From the NCBI GenBank assembly GCA_041618535.1, contig JBFKFP010000001.1, positions 42,187 to 106,186 on the forward strand: 64,000 nucleotides of DNA, written 5' to 3'. How positions within the stretch are numbered: the first letter of the stretch is position 1; each line of letters begins with the position of its first letter. The translations under genes and the position numbers were made by a program. A model generated the notes under the pieces. The model had not been told where the DNA came from, ran no database searches, and saw only the letters and a list, made by a program, of their open reading frames with translations. Positions 44,276 to 53,274 of this stretch are shown one piece after another. Source of the stretch: SHLJ01 sp041618535. Lineage in GTDB: Bacteria > Bacteroidota > Bacteroidia > Flavobacteriales > Flavobacteriaceae.

Positions 44276-45574
44276 TTACAGTTTTTTGATCTTGATGTTT
44301 CTGAACCAAACGGTATCATCATGATCTTGAAGGCCTATTTTTCCTGGTCCTACCGAACCAAAATTATCGATGTAAGGAGAGAATTTGCTGTTCGCTATCA
44401 TCTCTTTCCACCTACTCGAACCCAGGTCAAAACTCAATACCATTTTCCCATTCATCCAATGCTCAACTTTGCCCTGGTTTTTAACAATTCTAATCGCATT
44501 CCATTCATTGGCCCCCTTTGTCCGGCGCTCAGAACAAGGGATCAAATCGTATAAATCCCCAGATCTGTGTGATCTGATCATTCCGTCCTTCTGTCCCTGA
44601 TCATGAAGAACCTGCATTTCTGGACTAGAGTTCCAACCCTCATAGTATTCGGGAATTTCCTGGACCGTGTAAAAAATACCACTGTTCCCATTTTCAGAAA
44701 TTTTCCATTCCATCCTGAGCTCAAAATTTTCAAAGGCCTCATCAGTCACTATATCCAGGCCACCGTCACGAGCCTTGTTGATATCGGCATGGTAGAACAG
44801 TTTTCCACCAACCTTGTATTCAAAGTACTTGTCGTACCCATTAAATTTCAACATCCCGTCTTCAACAACCCATCGAGATCCTATCTCACCGGGTTTATTG
44901 TAGGTATGCCATCCATCGGTAGATTTACCGTCAAACAGTAATTCCCAGCCTTCCGCAATTTCTTCTTCTGTAAGCTGATTCGAGTCCTGTTCTTCTTCAT
45001 CCGCATCGCTTCCCTTCCACGGTGCGACATCCACTATTGAGGAGTTTTTAAAAAAATGATCTGGAATAACTTCATAATCCTCACCATCTCTTGACCATTC
45101 GAGGACCAACAGAGGATCGTACTCACAAGGATAGTAGCTGAAATCAAAGACAGAAGGCCCTTTTTTAAGTTTTCTTCGTCCTGTTATTTCAGATTTGTCA
45201 TGTTTTCCAAAATCAATAACGAGATCGACATTATTAAGAGAAATTCCAGCCTTGCCAGAACTGATCATTCTGAAATAATAATCTCCATCTTCCGGTATTT
45301 CAATAACTCCCACACCTTTGACAAAGAAACTGTTCCAGCTGGTGCCGAAATCGGATGCTGAGTCCATGTTAATATTGTTAAATAAAATTCGCTCTTGCTC
45401 TACCTCAGGATCGGTATTTTCATCAATCCATTCGGAATTGATATTGATCAACAGAGCTTCATATCCCTGGTTCATAGGTTCTTTTTCGTTTGAATATTCA
45501 ACTTTATCCTCTTTTTCCTTACATCCGAATACCACCCCCAGACTAAAAATCAGCAGTAGAACATATTTATTCAT
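44276..45574 (-). CDS. lipoprotein with PA14-like and DUF1080 (3-keto-glycoside hydrolase-like) domains
   Basis: A 432-residue lipoprotein (lipobox VVFGC, Cys18). Residues about 35-180 form a PA14-like carbohydrate-binding domain (GDYYFRMISSGKAGISLNNV, then a PLLVLEWSRDGEDYEVIP strand). Residues about 205-432 are a DUF1080 domain (GWELLFDGKSTDGWHTYN, WKISENGNSGIFYTV, GSVGPGKIGLQDHDDTVWFRNIKI), a concanavalin-like fold. Members studied in Bacteroides act on 3-keto-glycosides. Last gene of a six-gene minus operon, ten bases after another DUF1080 gene. The PA14 fusion suggests that it holds a glycan or glycoside at the cell surface. Confidence 0.82.
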   Translation of the reverse strand: MNKYVLLLIFSLGVVFGCKEKEDKVEYSNEKEPMNQGYEALLININSEWIDENTDPEVEQERILFNNINMDSASDFGTSWNSFFVKGVGVIEIPEDGDYYFRMISSGKAGISLNNVDLVIDFGKHDKSEITGRRKLKKGPSVFDFSYYPCEYDPLLVLEWSRDGEDYEVIPDHFFKNSSIVDVAPWKGSDADEEEQDSNQLTEEEIAEGWELLFDGKSTDGWHTYNKPGEIGSRWVVEDGMLKFNGYDKYFEYKVGGKLFYHADINKARDGGLDIVTDEAFENFELRMEWKISENGNSGIFYTVQEIPEYYEGWNSSPEMQVLHDQGQKDGMIRSHRSGDLYDLIPCSERRTKGANEWNAIRIVKNQGKVEHWMNGKMVLSFDLGSSRWKEMIANSKFSPYIDNFGSVGPGKIGLQDHDDTVWFRNIKIKKL

Positions 45575-45584
45575 TTCAATTCAA

Positions 45585-46349
45585 TTATTTTATCTCTTTT
45601 ATCTTAATATTTCTGAACCACACCTCGTCACCATGGTCCTGCAACCCGATATGCCCTAAGGTATATTTTCCAAAACCATTCCAGTCTTTAAATTTTGATC
45701 CTGCCACAAGATTTTCCCATTCTTCACCTGACAAGGAAAAGTTAAATGCCTTATTTCCATTCATTTCCACCGAGGCCATATTAGAACGATGATCGACTTG
45801 CAGAATGCAGGTATTCCATTGATTGTATGGTTTTATCAAAGCGGGATCGCAAGCTATCATGTCAAATAAGGAACCCGCAGCATGGGTTCCGTTTGCGGCA
45901 GTGCCCTCTTCATTATTGTCATTATCAAGAATTTGAATTTCAGGGCCCGTCAAGTACGGCTGGGAATAATCATCACTCTCAAAAACGCCCCAAAAAATAC
46001 CGCTGTTCCCTCCTTTGGAAACCTTCCATTCAAGGGTCAGAATAAAGTTCTCAAACTTTTTCCTTGATATTATATTATGTGATCCCGGTTTCCCCGGAAT
46101 AAAATGCATACTGCCATCCTGGATCTCCCAGGAATCTGAAATTTCAGAAGATCCGTATCCCCTCCATTCATCAAAATCAGTTCCATCAAACAAAATCAAC
46201 CACTCCTGGTTTGAGTGATCAATTTCAGCGTTTTGGCCCTGACCAACTTCAGCCTTTGGGTCAAGATTTGGAGATAGTTCTTTCTTGCATGCAAACAATG
46301 CAAAAATCGAAAGAAGAGAAATCAATTTAATACGGTGTTTAACTTTCAT
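45585..46349 (-). CDS. DUF1080-domain lipoprotein (3-keto-disaccharide hydrolase family)
   Basis: A 254-residue lipoprotein (Cys21 in ALFACKK) with a single DUF1080 domain: EWLILFDGTDFDEWRGYG, LTLEWKVSKGGNSGIFWGVFE, GPEIQILDNDNNEE and the closing GHIGLQDHGDEVWFRNIKIKE. Shorter than its neighbour because it has no PA14 domain. Overlaps the upstream TIM-barrel gene by 11 bases, so the two are cotranscribed. By family it probably cleaves or hydrates a 3-keto sugar intermediate in the periplasm or at the surface; the exact reaction is inferred. Confidence 0.85.
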   Translation of the reverse strand: MKVKHRIKLISLLSIFALFACKKELSPNLDPKAEVGQGQNAEIDHSNQEWLILFDGTDFDEWRGYGSSEISDSWEIQDGSMHFIPGKPGSHNIISRKKFENFILTLEWKVSKGGNSGIFWGVFESDDYSQPYLTGPEIQILDNDNNEEGTAANGTHAAGSLFDMIACDPALIKPYNQWNTCILQVDHRSNMASVEMNGNKAFNFSLSGEEWENLVAGSKFKDWNGFGKYTLGHIGLQDHGDEVWFRNIKIKEIK

Positions 46350-47400
46350 CCAATCCCAATATTGATTTTAACTGATCATCGTCCACATCTCCCCCGGCGA
46401 AATCGTCAAAGGCCTTTTCGGTGGCCTCGATAATATGGCGTTTTATAAACGGGGCCCCTTCCCTGGCTCCCTGCTCTGGGCTTTTAATAACACACTCCCA
46501 TTCCAGAACCGCCCAGACATCACATCCGTATTCGGTCAATTTTGAAAAGATCGTTTTAAAATCGACCTGCCCGTCACCTGGTGACCGATATCGCCCTGCC
46601 CGGTCCCTCCAATCGTTGTAACCTCCAAAAGTTCCTTTCTTTCCCGTTGGATTGAATTCTGAATCCTTGACATGGAAGGCCTTGATATATTCGTGATAAT
46701 GATCTATATATTGAATATAGTCGAGCTGTTGAAGAACGAAATGCGATGGATCATATAGGATATTCACCGCCTTGTGATTCCCTGTCGCTGCCAAAAATCT
46801 TTCGAAAGTATCCCCATCGTGGATATCTTCTACCGGGTGCACCTCATAGCAAACGGCAACACCATTATCCTCAAACGCATCCAGTATTGGTTTCCATCTT
46901 TTTGCGAGTTCCCTGAAGCCCATGTCGATAAGGCCTTTGGGCTGCTGCGGCCACGGATGTACGGCAGGCCAGAGCAACGAGCCCGAGAATGTGGCATGCG
47001 CTTTAAGTCCGAGTCTCTTACTGGCAACCGCTGCATGTTTCATTTGCTGGACCGCCCATTCTGTCCTTCCCTTGTAATTGCCTTTGAGATGATCAGGCGC
47101 AAACAGGTCGAACATTATATCATGAGCGGGATGAACTGCAACCAGCTGTCCCTGGATGTGAGTGGACAATTCGGTGATCTCAAGGCCATAGCTATTGATT
47201 TTTCCCTTAAGCTCATCACAATAGGTCTGGCTTTCCGAAGCTTTCTCCAGATCGATAAGCCGTGAATCAGTGGTAGGGATTTGCACGCCGAGGTAACCCA
47301 GGTCACTGGCCCATTTACAAAGGCCATCCAGGGTATTGAAGGGCGGCTGTTCATCCATAAACTGGGCAAAAAATATGGCGGGTCCTTTAATCGTTCTCAT
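46339..47400 (-). CDS. sugar isomerase/epimerase-like TIM-barrel protein
   Basis: A 353-residue soluble xylose-isomerase-like (AP endonuclease 2 fold) protein. Barrel strands and likely metal residues are visible: VCYEVHPVEDIHDGDTFERF (Glu/His), NILYDPSHFVLQQLDYIQYI (Asp/His), AFHVKDSEFNP (His) and WAVLEWECV (Glu). No signal peptide, so cytoplasmic. The family includes isomerases and epimerases of keto-sugars and inositols. It lies between the Gfo/Idh/MocA dehydrogenase and the DUF1080 lipoprotein, fitting a pathway that isomerises or reduces an oxidised sugar. Confidence 0.82.
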   Translation of the reverse strand: MRTIKGPAIFFAQFMDEQPPFNTLDGLCKWASDLGYLGVQIPTTDSRLIDLEKASESQTYCDELKGKINSYGLEITELSTHIQGQLVAVHPAHDIMFDLFAPDHLKGNYKGRTEWAVQQMKHAAVASKRLGLKAHATFSGSLLWPAVHPWPQQPKGLIDMGFRELAKRWKPILDAFEDNGVAVCYEVHPVEDIHDGDTFERFLAATGNHKAVNILYDPSHFVLQQLDYIQYIDHYHEYIKAFHVKDSEFNPTGKKGTFGGYNDWRDRAGRYRSPGDGQVDFKTIFSKLTEYGCDVWAVLEWECVIKSPEQGAREGAPFIKRHIIEATEKAFDDFAGGDVDDDQLKSILGLDES

Positions 47401-47406
47401 AATATG

Positions 47407-48546
47407 TCATTCATCAATATCTATCCAAATATTTCCATTGGCATGCGATTCCACAGCCTTCTCAATAAAGCTCATGCCTCTTACACCGTCTACGACAGTT
47501 GGGAATTCACCATGGTCATAGGGTTCTCCCTTGATAGCCCTTGCAACCCCTTTATATATATTCCCCATGGCATCGAAGATCCCTTCAGGATGTCCGGGCG
47601 GCAATTTAGTGCCATCCAGGGAGATCTCGCTGTTATAAGAATGTCCCGGTTTTAGAACCCTTAACGGTTTCCCGTCTTCCATGAGGTAAAGGTAATTGGG
47701 GTTCTCCTGTTCCCATTTCAGTCCTGCCCTGTCGCCATACACCTTGACGGTAAAATTATTCTCTTCACCAGTGGCGATCTGGCTGGCACAAATGACTCCT
47801 TTTACATCATTTTCACATCTCAACAGCACCGTGCCATCTATATCCATTTTATTATCCTCGTAGAGATAATTCAGATCGGCAAGAACCTTCCTGATCCTGA
47901 CCCCTGAGACATATTCTAGCATATCAAAGGCATGTGTTCCTATATCACCAATGCAGCAGCTGATCCCGGATTTCTCCGGATTTAATCGCCAGGTGCTGGC
48001 ACGTTTCTCCTGGTCATGGATTATAGGGTTTATCCAACCCTGGTAATATTGAGCATCGATCTTCTGCACTTTACCGATCTCCCCTTTCGCTATCATCTCC
48101 CTCATCTGCCTGATCATTGGATAACCTGTGTAAGTATAGGTCACGGCAAAAATTGCATTGGCCATCTTCAAGGTATTTTGAAGATCGATGGCCTCATTGT
48201 AATTAAGGGTCATGGGTTTCTCACAAATGACATTAAATCCATTCTCAAGAAGTTTTTTAGCCATGGGATAATGAAGGAAATTTGGCGTTAGCACAGACAC
48301 TATCTGCATGCGCTGATCTGAAGGCAGTTTTAGCTCTTCGGTCACAAGCTGATCGAGGTCGGCATAAACGCGGTTGGTAGGAATTCCTATTTTTTCCGCA
48401 AAGGCAATGCTCTCATGATGTTGTGGGTTGAACACCCCGCCCACTAAAGCGTATTTATCGTACATGGCCGAGGCTACACGGTGCAGTATGCCTATCAGTG
48501 AATCGCCACCGCCGCCAAGTATACCAAGTCTTATCTTATTACCCAT
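47407..48546 (-). CDS. Gfo/Idh/MocA-family sugar oxidoreductase
   Basis: NAD(P)-dependent dehydrogenase of 379 residues. N-terminal Rossmann fold RLGILGGGGDSLIGILHR, conserved CEKPMTLNYNEAIDL (the catalytic EKP lysine), GDIGTHAFDMLEYVSG (GxHxxD with His/Asp). ATG 48546 is preferred over a TTG three codons earlier. Members oxidise or reduce glucose-, inositol- or 3-keto-sugar-type substrates. In this operon it probably reduces a 3-keto sugar back to the normal sugar, as proposed for similar clusters; the substrate is an inference. Adjacent to the MFS gene (11 bases). Confidence 0.85.
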   Translation of the reverse strand: MGNKIRLGILGGGGDSLIGILHRVASAMYDKYALVGGVFNPQHHESIAFAEKIGIPTNRVYADLDQLVTEELKLPSDQRMQIVSVLTPNFLHYPMAKKLLENGFNVICEKPMTLNYNEAIDLQNTLKMANAIFAVTYTYTGYPMIRQMREMIAKGEIGKVQKIDAQYYQGWINPIIHDQEKRASTWRLNPEKSGISCCIGDIGTHAFDMLEYVSGVRIRKVLADLNYLYEDNKMDIDGTVLLRCENDVKGVICASQIATGEENNFTVKVYGDRAGLKWEQENPNYLYLMEDGKPLRVLKPGHSYNSEISLDGTKLPPGHPEGIFDAMGNIYKGVARAIKGEPYDHGEFPTVVDGVRGMSFIEKAVESHANGNIWIDIDE

Positions 48547-48556
48547 TCGATGCAAT

Positions 48557-49786
48557 TTAGGCGTTATACTCTACTTTTTCGTTCTTAAACAGAATTGCAA
48601 ACAGCAGCAGGACCACCACAGCAAAGATTGCAGGGAATGTCCATATATCCTGCCATGCATGCAGGTTTTCTGAAACCAGGTTCTTATCAGCGATCTTTCC
48701 GGCCACCCAAAAACCAATAAGCATACCTACGCCATAAGTGGCCAAGGTAATAAGTCCCTGTGCAGCGCTTTTAACTTTTTCCCCTGCCTTAGAATCGGTA
48801 TAGATCTGGCCGGAAACAAAGAAAAAGTCATAGCAAATACCGTGCAGTGCTATTCCGATGACAAGCATAAAGAAGAGATCGCCGGCATTCCCGAACGCGA
48901 ATAGCAAATACCGGATTCCCCATGCGAGCATACCAAATAAAATAGTCTTTTTGAACCCATACCTCTTAAAGAAAAACGGCAGCAAAAGCATAAAGCCGAC
49001 TTCCGAAATCTGTCCTAGTGATGCCCAGGCTGTTGAATTCTCCACCTGCAATTCGGTAAGAAAAGGACTGATATTCTGATAGTAGAATGCCAGAGGAATA
49101 CAAATCAGAACTGACGATATAAAGAATACCAGGAAATTCTTATCCTTTAACAGTCCCAGGGCCTCAAGGCCCAGGATATCGGACAGGCTGGCACTCTCGC
49201 CCTTGGTTTTGCTCGGGGGTGTTTTAGGAAGTGTAAAACTAAACACTCCCAGAATTGCGGAGGCTATGGCCACCATAAAAAATGTGTTCGATAACATTCC
49301 CTGAGCAATATTTTCCATAGAATCCCATTTGAAAGCGAAACTGATCAACAGGCCGGCAACAATCCATCCAATGGTTCCAAATACGCGCACAACTGGGAAC
49401 TCCTTGGCGGGATCGCTCATCTGGTTAAATGAGACCGAATTTACCAGGGCCAATGTTGGCATATACAGGATCATGTATCCCAAAACATAGGGATAAAAGC
49501 CCGCAAAGTCCGAAACTTGCGACATCTGGTACATCAGCACTGCTCCAACCAGGTGCAGAAAACCTAAAATACGCTCCGCATTGAAATACCGGTCTGCGAT
49601 GAGCCCAATGATAAAAGGCGCTATTATTGCTCCCCAGGACTGGGTGGAATAGGCCATTGCGGTCTCACCGCCTGTGGCGCTCAGGTTGTTACCCAGGTAT
49701 GCTCCCATGGTCACAAACCATCCGCCCCATATGAAGAATTCAAGGAACATCATAAGGGACAGCTGAAATTGCACAGATCTTTTCAT
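48557..49786 (-). CDS. MFS permease, nucleoside:H+ symporter-like
   Basis: A 409-residue membrane protein with about 12 hydrophobic spans. The start FQLSLMMFLEFFIWGGWFVTMGAYL and the later APFIIGLIADRYF match the NupG/XapB-like nucleoside/H+ symporter branch of the major facilitator superfamily. In Bacteroidota such permeases often occur in sugar-acid or keto-sugar clusters, so the transported compound here is more likely a sugar than a nucleoside. Third of the operon, between two enzyme genes. Confidence 0.85.
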   Translation of the reverse strand: MKRSVQFQLSLMMFLEFFIWGGWFVTMGAYLGNNLSATGGETAMAYSTQSWGAIIAPFIIGLIADRYFNAERILGFLHLVGAVLMYQMSQVSDFAGFYPYVLGYMILYMPTLALVNSVSFNQMSDPAKEFPVVRVFGTIGWIVAGLLISFAFKWDSMENIAQGMLSNTFFMVAIASAILGVFSFTLPKTPPSKTKGESASLSDILGLEALGLLKDKNFLVFFISSVLICIPLAFYYQNISPFLTELQVENSTAWASLGQISEVGFMLLLPFFFKRYGFKKTILFGMLAWGIRYLLFAFGNAGDLFFMLVIGIALHGICYDFFFVSGQIYTDSKAGEKVKSAAQGLITLATYGVGMLIGFWVAGKIADKNLVSENLHAWQDIWTFPAIFAVVVLLLFAILFKNEKVEYNA

Positions 49787-49804
49787 CTAATATAATTGAG
49801 TTAG

Positions 49805-50800
49805 TTAGTCTAATTTCTTTGCGGCGCTGATCAAAAGGTCACGGGTTGCGATCAGTCCATCTTCCTCGCTTAATCTATCTCCTTCGTATTCCACACCTAT
49901 GTAACCGCTATAACCGGCCTCTTTCACAATATCAAGCATTCTTAGATAATCTATAGTGGTTTCGTTACCGTCGGAATCAAAATCATAGGACTTCGCACTC
50001 ACAGCCTTGGCACTCGGCATCATGAGTTCGATACCTTCATATTTATCTGGGTATGTTTCTTCACATTCACCCCAATCTTCTCCGTCTTTACGCTTTACGC
50101 ACCAATTCCCGAAATCCGGAAGGGTTCCGCAATTATCCATATCGACCGTCCTGATAGCTTCCATAAGTATTGGAGGAACGGATGACAGCCAGCCATGGTT
50201 TTCACATAGAACATCGATATTTTTTGTGGCTGCGTATTCAGAAAGTTTTTTCAACCCATCTACAACGGTCAATTTCCATATCTCAGGATCATTTGTTCCA
50301 AAGGTATTGACCCTTATGGCATGACAACCAAGCTCCGCGGCCGCATCCACCCATTTTTTGTGATTCTCTACCGCCAGGTTTCGTGCATCTTCATCCGGAT
50401 CGGCGAGATCCCCTTCATCATCAACCATGATCAGGACATTTCGAATACCTGCAGCCTCGCTTTCCTGCTTAAGTCGTGCGATGATCTGTCGCAATCCTTC
50501 TTCCTTATCTTCATATTTCCCTAGTTCACCACTGTATAATTGAGATACATACTCCACACCTTCAAATTCCCAGGACTTAGCCAATTTAGCAAAGTCAAAA
50601 GGACTTACTTCCCCATTTTCAATCATTCTGTGAATCGACCACTGCGCCAATGATAATTTAAAGAAAGGTTCTTTGGTCATCTCCAGTTCAGCTGTAACGT
50701 CTTTAACTTCATTTTTTTGTTCCTGCTTACAAGATACTAGAATGATCAACAGGAAAATTGAGAGTATCTTAAACTTTTTTGAATAATTGTGAATTTTCAT
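49805..50800 (-). CDS. exported sugar isomerase/epimerase-like lipoprotein
   Basis: A 331-residue lipoprotein (Cys24 in ILVSCKQEQ) with a TIM-barrel xylose-isomerase-like domain: FKLSLAQWSIHRM, RNVLIMVDDEGDLADPD, IDVLCENHGWLSSVP (Glu/His) and SGYIGVEYEGDRLSEEDG (Glu) are strands ending in candidate metal ligands. Isomerases are usually cytoplasmic, so the lipoprotein signal is notable and points to chemistry on the sugar outside the cytoplasm. First gene of the minus operon, divergent from the GMC oxidoreductase. Confidence 0.8.
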   Translation of the reverse strand: MKIHNYSKKFKILSIFLLIILVSCKQEQKNEVKDVTAELEMTKEPFFKLSLAQWSIHRMIENGEVSPFDFAKLAKSWEFEGVEYVSQLYSGELGKYEDKEEGLRQIIARLKQESEAAGIRNVLIMVDDEGDLADPDEDARNLAVENHKKWVDAAAELGCHAIRVNTFGTNDPEIWKLTVVDGLKKLSEYAATKNIDVLCENHGWLSSVPPILMEAIRTVDMDNCGTLPDFGNWCVKRKDGEDWGECEETYPDKYEGIELMMPSAKAVSAKSYDFDSDGNETTIDYLRMLDIVKEAGYSGYIGVEYEGDRLSEEDGLIATRDLLISAAKKLD

Positions 50801-50866
50801 GGCTTAAAAGTAAGGAATCATATAAAATTTTAAGAAGGGAAATTAAAATTTTACGGATAAGATAAT

Positions 50867-50874
50867 TACTTTAG
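50867..50874 (+). promoter_or_regulatory. possible -7 promoter element for the GMC operon
   Basis: TACTTTAG, seven of eight bases of TAnnTTTG and the same octamer as in the aromatic-operon promoter. It lies 50 bases before the GMC start in the 124-base divergent gap. No clear -33 TTG is seen. Confidence 0.35.
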
Positions 50875-50924
50875 TGGGCAATGTGAATAATTTTATCAAA
50901 ACCTCACTTTCTAAAACGCATTGA

Positions 50925-52652
50925 ATGAATAACTCAAAGGTCAACCTCATTCAGGAGGAGTATGATGCCATTGTTGTCGGGACCGGGATTTCCGGTGGCT
51001 GGGCAGCCAAAGAACTATGTGAAAATGGTTTAAAAACCCTGGTGCTGGAACGCGGACGAATGGTTAAACATATAGAAGATTATCCAACCGCAAACCTCGA
51101 TCCCTGGGACATGCCTAACGGGGGAGCTCCCAGCCGAAAAACGAAGGAGCGCAAATTCAAACAACACCGCACTGGATATACAACAGATGAACGCTGCCAG
51201 CATTTCTTTGTTGATGATATCACACATCCCTACAACGAAGATCGCCGCTTCGATTGGATGCGAGGCTACCAGGTGGGGGGTCGATCCCTGGTTTGGGGCC
51301 GCCAGAGTTACAGATTGGGCGATATAGATTTTACAGCAAACAAACGGGATGGGATTGCTGTTGACTGGCCGGTCAGATATGCCGACATAAAACCCTGGTA
51401 CGACCTTGTTGAAGAATTCATCGGGGTAAGCGGTGAAAATCTAGGATTAAATGAGATCCTTCCGGATGGAAAATTTCTCAAACCCATGAACTTGAATTGC
51501 GTTGAGGAAAAACTCAAAACCACCATTGCTAATGAATATGATGACGGCCGTGTCCTGACAATAGGCAGAACAGCTCATATTACTGAAGGCACTAAACCCG
51601 GTCTGGGAAGGAGTACCTGCCAATACAGGAACAGGTGCATGAGAGGCTGTCCGTATGGTGCATATTTCAGCAGTAATTCATCAACATTGCCTACGGCTGA
51701 TGCAACGGGAAACATGACCCTGAGGCCGAATTCTATCGTATACGAGGTGGTTTACGACGACAGCAAGAAACGGGCAACAGGTGTCCGGATCATCGATGCT
51801 GAGACCAAAGAAAAAATAGAGTATAAGGCCAAGATTATTTTCCTCTGTGCTTCCGCAATTGCTTCAACTTCAATTTTACTTCAGTCTAAATCGGACAGGT
51901 TTCCAAACGGACTAGGCAATGATAGTGGAGAATTGGGACATAATATTATGGACCACCATTTTCATGTTGGAGCCTCTGCAATTGCTGAAGGATTTGAAGA
52001 CCGGATTAACAAGGGACGCAGAGCAAATGGCATTTATATTCCACGATTCAGAAATGTTGGCGGGAAAACCGACCAGAAGAACTTTATAAGAGGTTACGGA
52101 TACCAGGGCGGTGCCACCAGAGGGAGCACAAGCCAACTTGTAGCTGAAATGCGTTATGGAGAAGACCTGAAAGAAGCTATCCTGAAGCCTGGTCAGTGGA
52201 GAATCAGTCTTTCCGGATTCGGTGAGGCTCTTCCAAATCACAATAACCGCATGTATCTCGATTATGAAAAGCTGGATGAATGGGGATTACCGACGGTGAC
52301 CTTTGACGCGGCATTCGGTGAAAATGAAGATAAAATGAGGATTGATATGAGAAACCAGGCGGTGGAAATGCTCAACAAAGCAGGCTTTAAAAATGTAGTG
52401 GGGCATGATGATCGTAAAAAATATGCCATGGGTCTGGGTATCCATGAAATGGGAACAGCACGAATGGGGCATGATCCTAAAACTTCGGTTCTTAACAAGT
52501 GGAATCAGATACATGCCTGCCCGAATGTATATGTAACAGACGGTTCTTTTATGACCTCGGCCGGCTGCCAAAACCCGTCTCTTACCTATATGGCATTCAC
52601 AGCCAGGGCCGCCAACCATGCCGCCGGGGAATTCAAAAAAAAGAACATCTAA
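50925..52652 (+). CDS. GMC-family FAD oxidoreductase, probable glycoside 3-dehydrogenase large subunit
   Basis: A 575-residue flavoprotein. N-terminal FAD motif DAIVVGTGISGGWAAKEL and GGRSLVWGRQSYRLGD; the C-terminal GMC domain has GIHEMGTARMGHDP (active His) and PNVYVTDGSFMTSAGCQNPS. A Cys group CQYRNRCMRGCPY at about 230 resembles the iron-sulfur loop of membrane FAD-glucose dehydrogenase large subunits, which pass electrons to a cytochrome. It has no signal peptide and would be exported with its Tat-type small subunit, encoded 13 bases downstream. Together with DUF1080 proteins this matches sugar C3-oxidising systems; glucose/gluconate oxidation is the alternative. Confidence 0.85.
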   Translation: MNNSKVNLIQEEYDAIVVGTGISGGWAAKELCENGLKTLVLERGRMVKHIEDYPTANLDPWDMPNGGAPSRKTKERKFKQHRTGYTTDERCQHFFVDDITHPYNEDRRFDWMRGYQVGGRSLVWGRQSYRLGDIDFTANKRDGIAVDWPVRYADIKPWYDLVEEFIGVSGENLGLNEILPDGKFLKPMNLNCVEEKLKTTIANEYDDGRVLTIGRTAHITEGTKPGLGRSTCQYRNRCMRGCPYGAYFSSNSSTLPTADATGNMTLRPNSIVYEVVYDDSKKRATGVRIIDAETKEKIEYKAKIIFLCASAIASTSILLQSKSDRFPNGLGNDSGELGHNIMDHHFHVGASAIAEGFEDRINKGRRANGIYIPRFRNVGGKTDQKNFIRGYGYQGGATRGSTSQLVAEMRYGEDLKEAILKPGQWRISLSGFGEALPNHNNRMYLDYEKLDEWGLPTVTFDAAFGENEDKMRIDMRNQAVEMLNKAGFKNVVGHDDRKKYAMGLGIHEMGTARMGHDPKTSVLNKWNQIHACPNVYVTDGSFMTSAGCQNPSLTYMAFTARAANHAAGEFKKKNI

Positions 52653-52665
52653 ATAATCATCAGTA

Positions 52666-53274
52666 ATGAAAAGAAGAGAAGCACTAAGAAATATAGGACT
52701 TACCACGGGATTTGTAATCGCCTCTCCGGGCCTGATCAGCTTACTGCAAAGCTGTAAATCTGATATCGATCAATGGGCTCCCACTTTTCTTTCTGTTGAG
52801 GAGGGGATGGTCCTGACCCGGTTGGTCGATATCATCCTGCCCAAAACCGATTTACCTTCCGCCTCAGAGGTGAATGTCCCCCAGTTTATAGACAAGTATC
52901 TCGCAGAGGTACTGGAAGACGACGAGCAAGCAATGGCTAAAGAAGCCTTTGGGAATGTCATAAATATCATCAAATCTGACTATAACGAAAAAATCGAAAA
53001 GGTCACGGATGAAGACTACAAGGACCTGTTAGATAAACATATGCTTATCAGGGGGCAGGATGATGAGGAGAGAATGGCCAATCCTAAATCTGAGAAACCC
53101 ACGAAATCGGAGTTCCTGAACCAGATAAAATGGATGACAGTCAATGCATATAAGACCACCGAAGAAATCGGTGAAAATGTTCTGGCCTATGATCCCGTCC
53201 CGGCTGCTGACTATTGTGGTGATCTTGACGAACTGACTGGTGGGAAATCATGGTCTTTGCCGTCAGTATGGTAA
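52666..53274 (+). CDS. gluconate 2-dehydrogenase subunit 3-type small subunit
   Basis: A 202-residue protein with a Tat-like start (MKRREALRNIGLTTGFVIAS) ending near a Cys (LLQSCKSD), so it may be both Tat-exported and lipidated. The body VEEGMVLTRLVDIILPKTDLPSA matches the small-subunit family of membrane FAD dehydrogenases, which escorts the large subunit out and stabilises it. It follows the GMC gene directly. No cytochrome subunit is found in the window, so the electron acceptor is unknown. Confidence 0.85.
   Translation: MKRREALRNIGLTTGFVIASPGLISLLQSCKSDIDQWAPTFLSVEEGMVLTRLVDIILPKTDLPSASEVNVPQFIDKYLAEVLEDDEQAMAKEAFGNVINIIKSDYNEKIEKVTDEDYKDLLDKHMLIRGQDDEERMANPKSEKPTKSEFLNQIKWMTVNAYKTTEEIGENVLAYDPVPAADYCGDLDELTGGKSWSLPSVW

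Noticed and set aside
46774..47265. A 163-codon plus-strand frame opposite the TIM-barrel gene
   Set aside because: It is antisense to a gene with clear family motifs, and its translation has no recognisable domain or signal.
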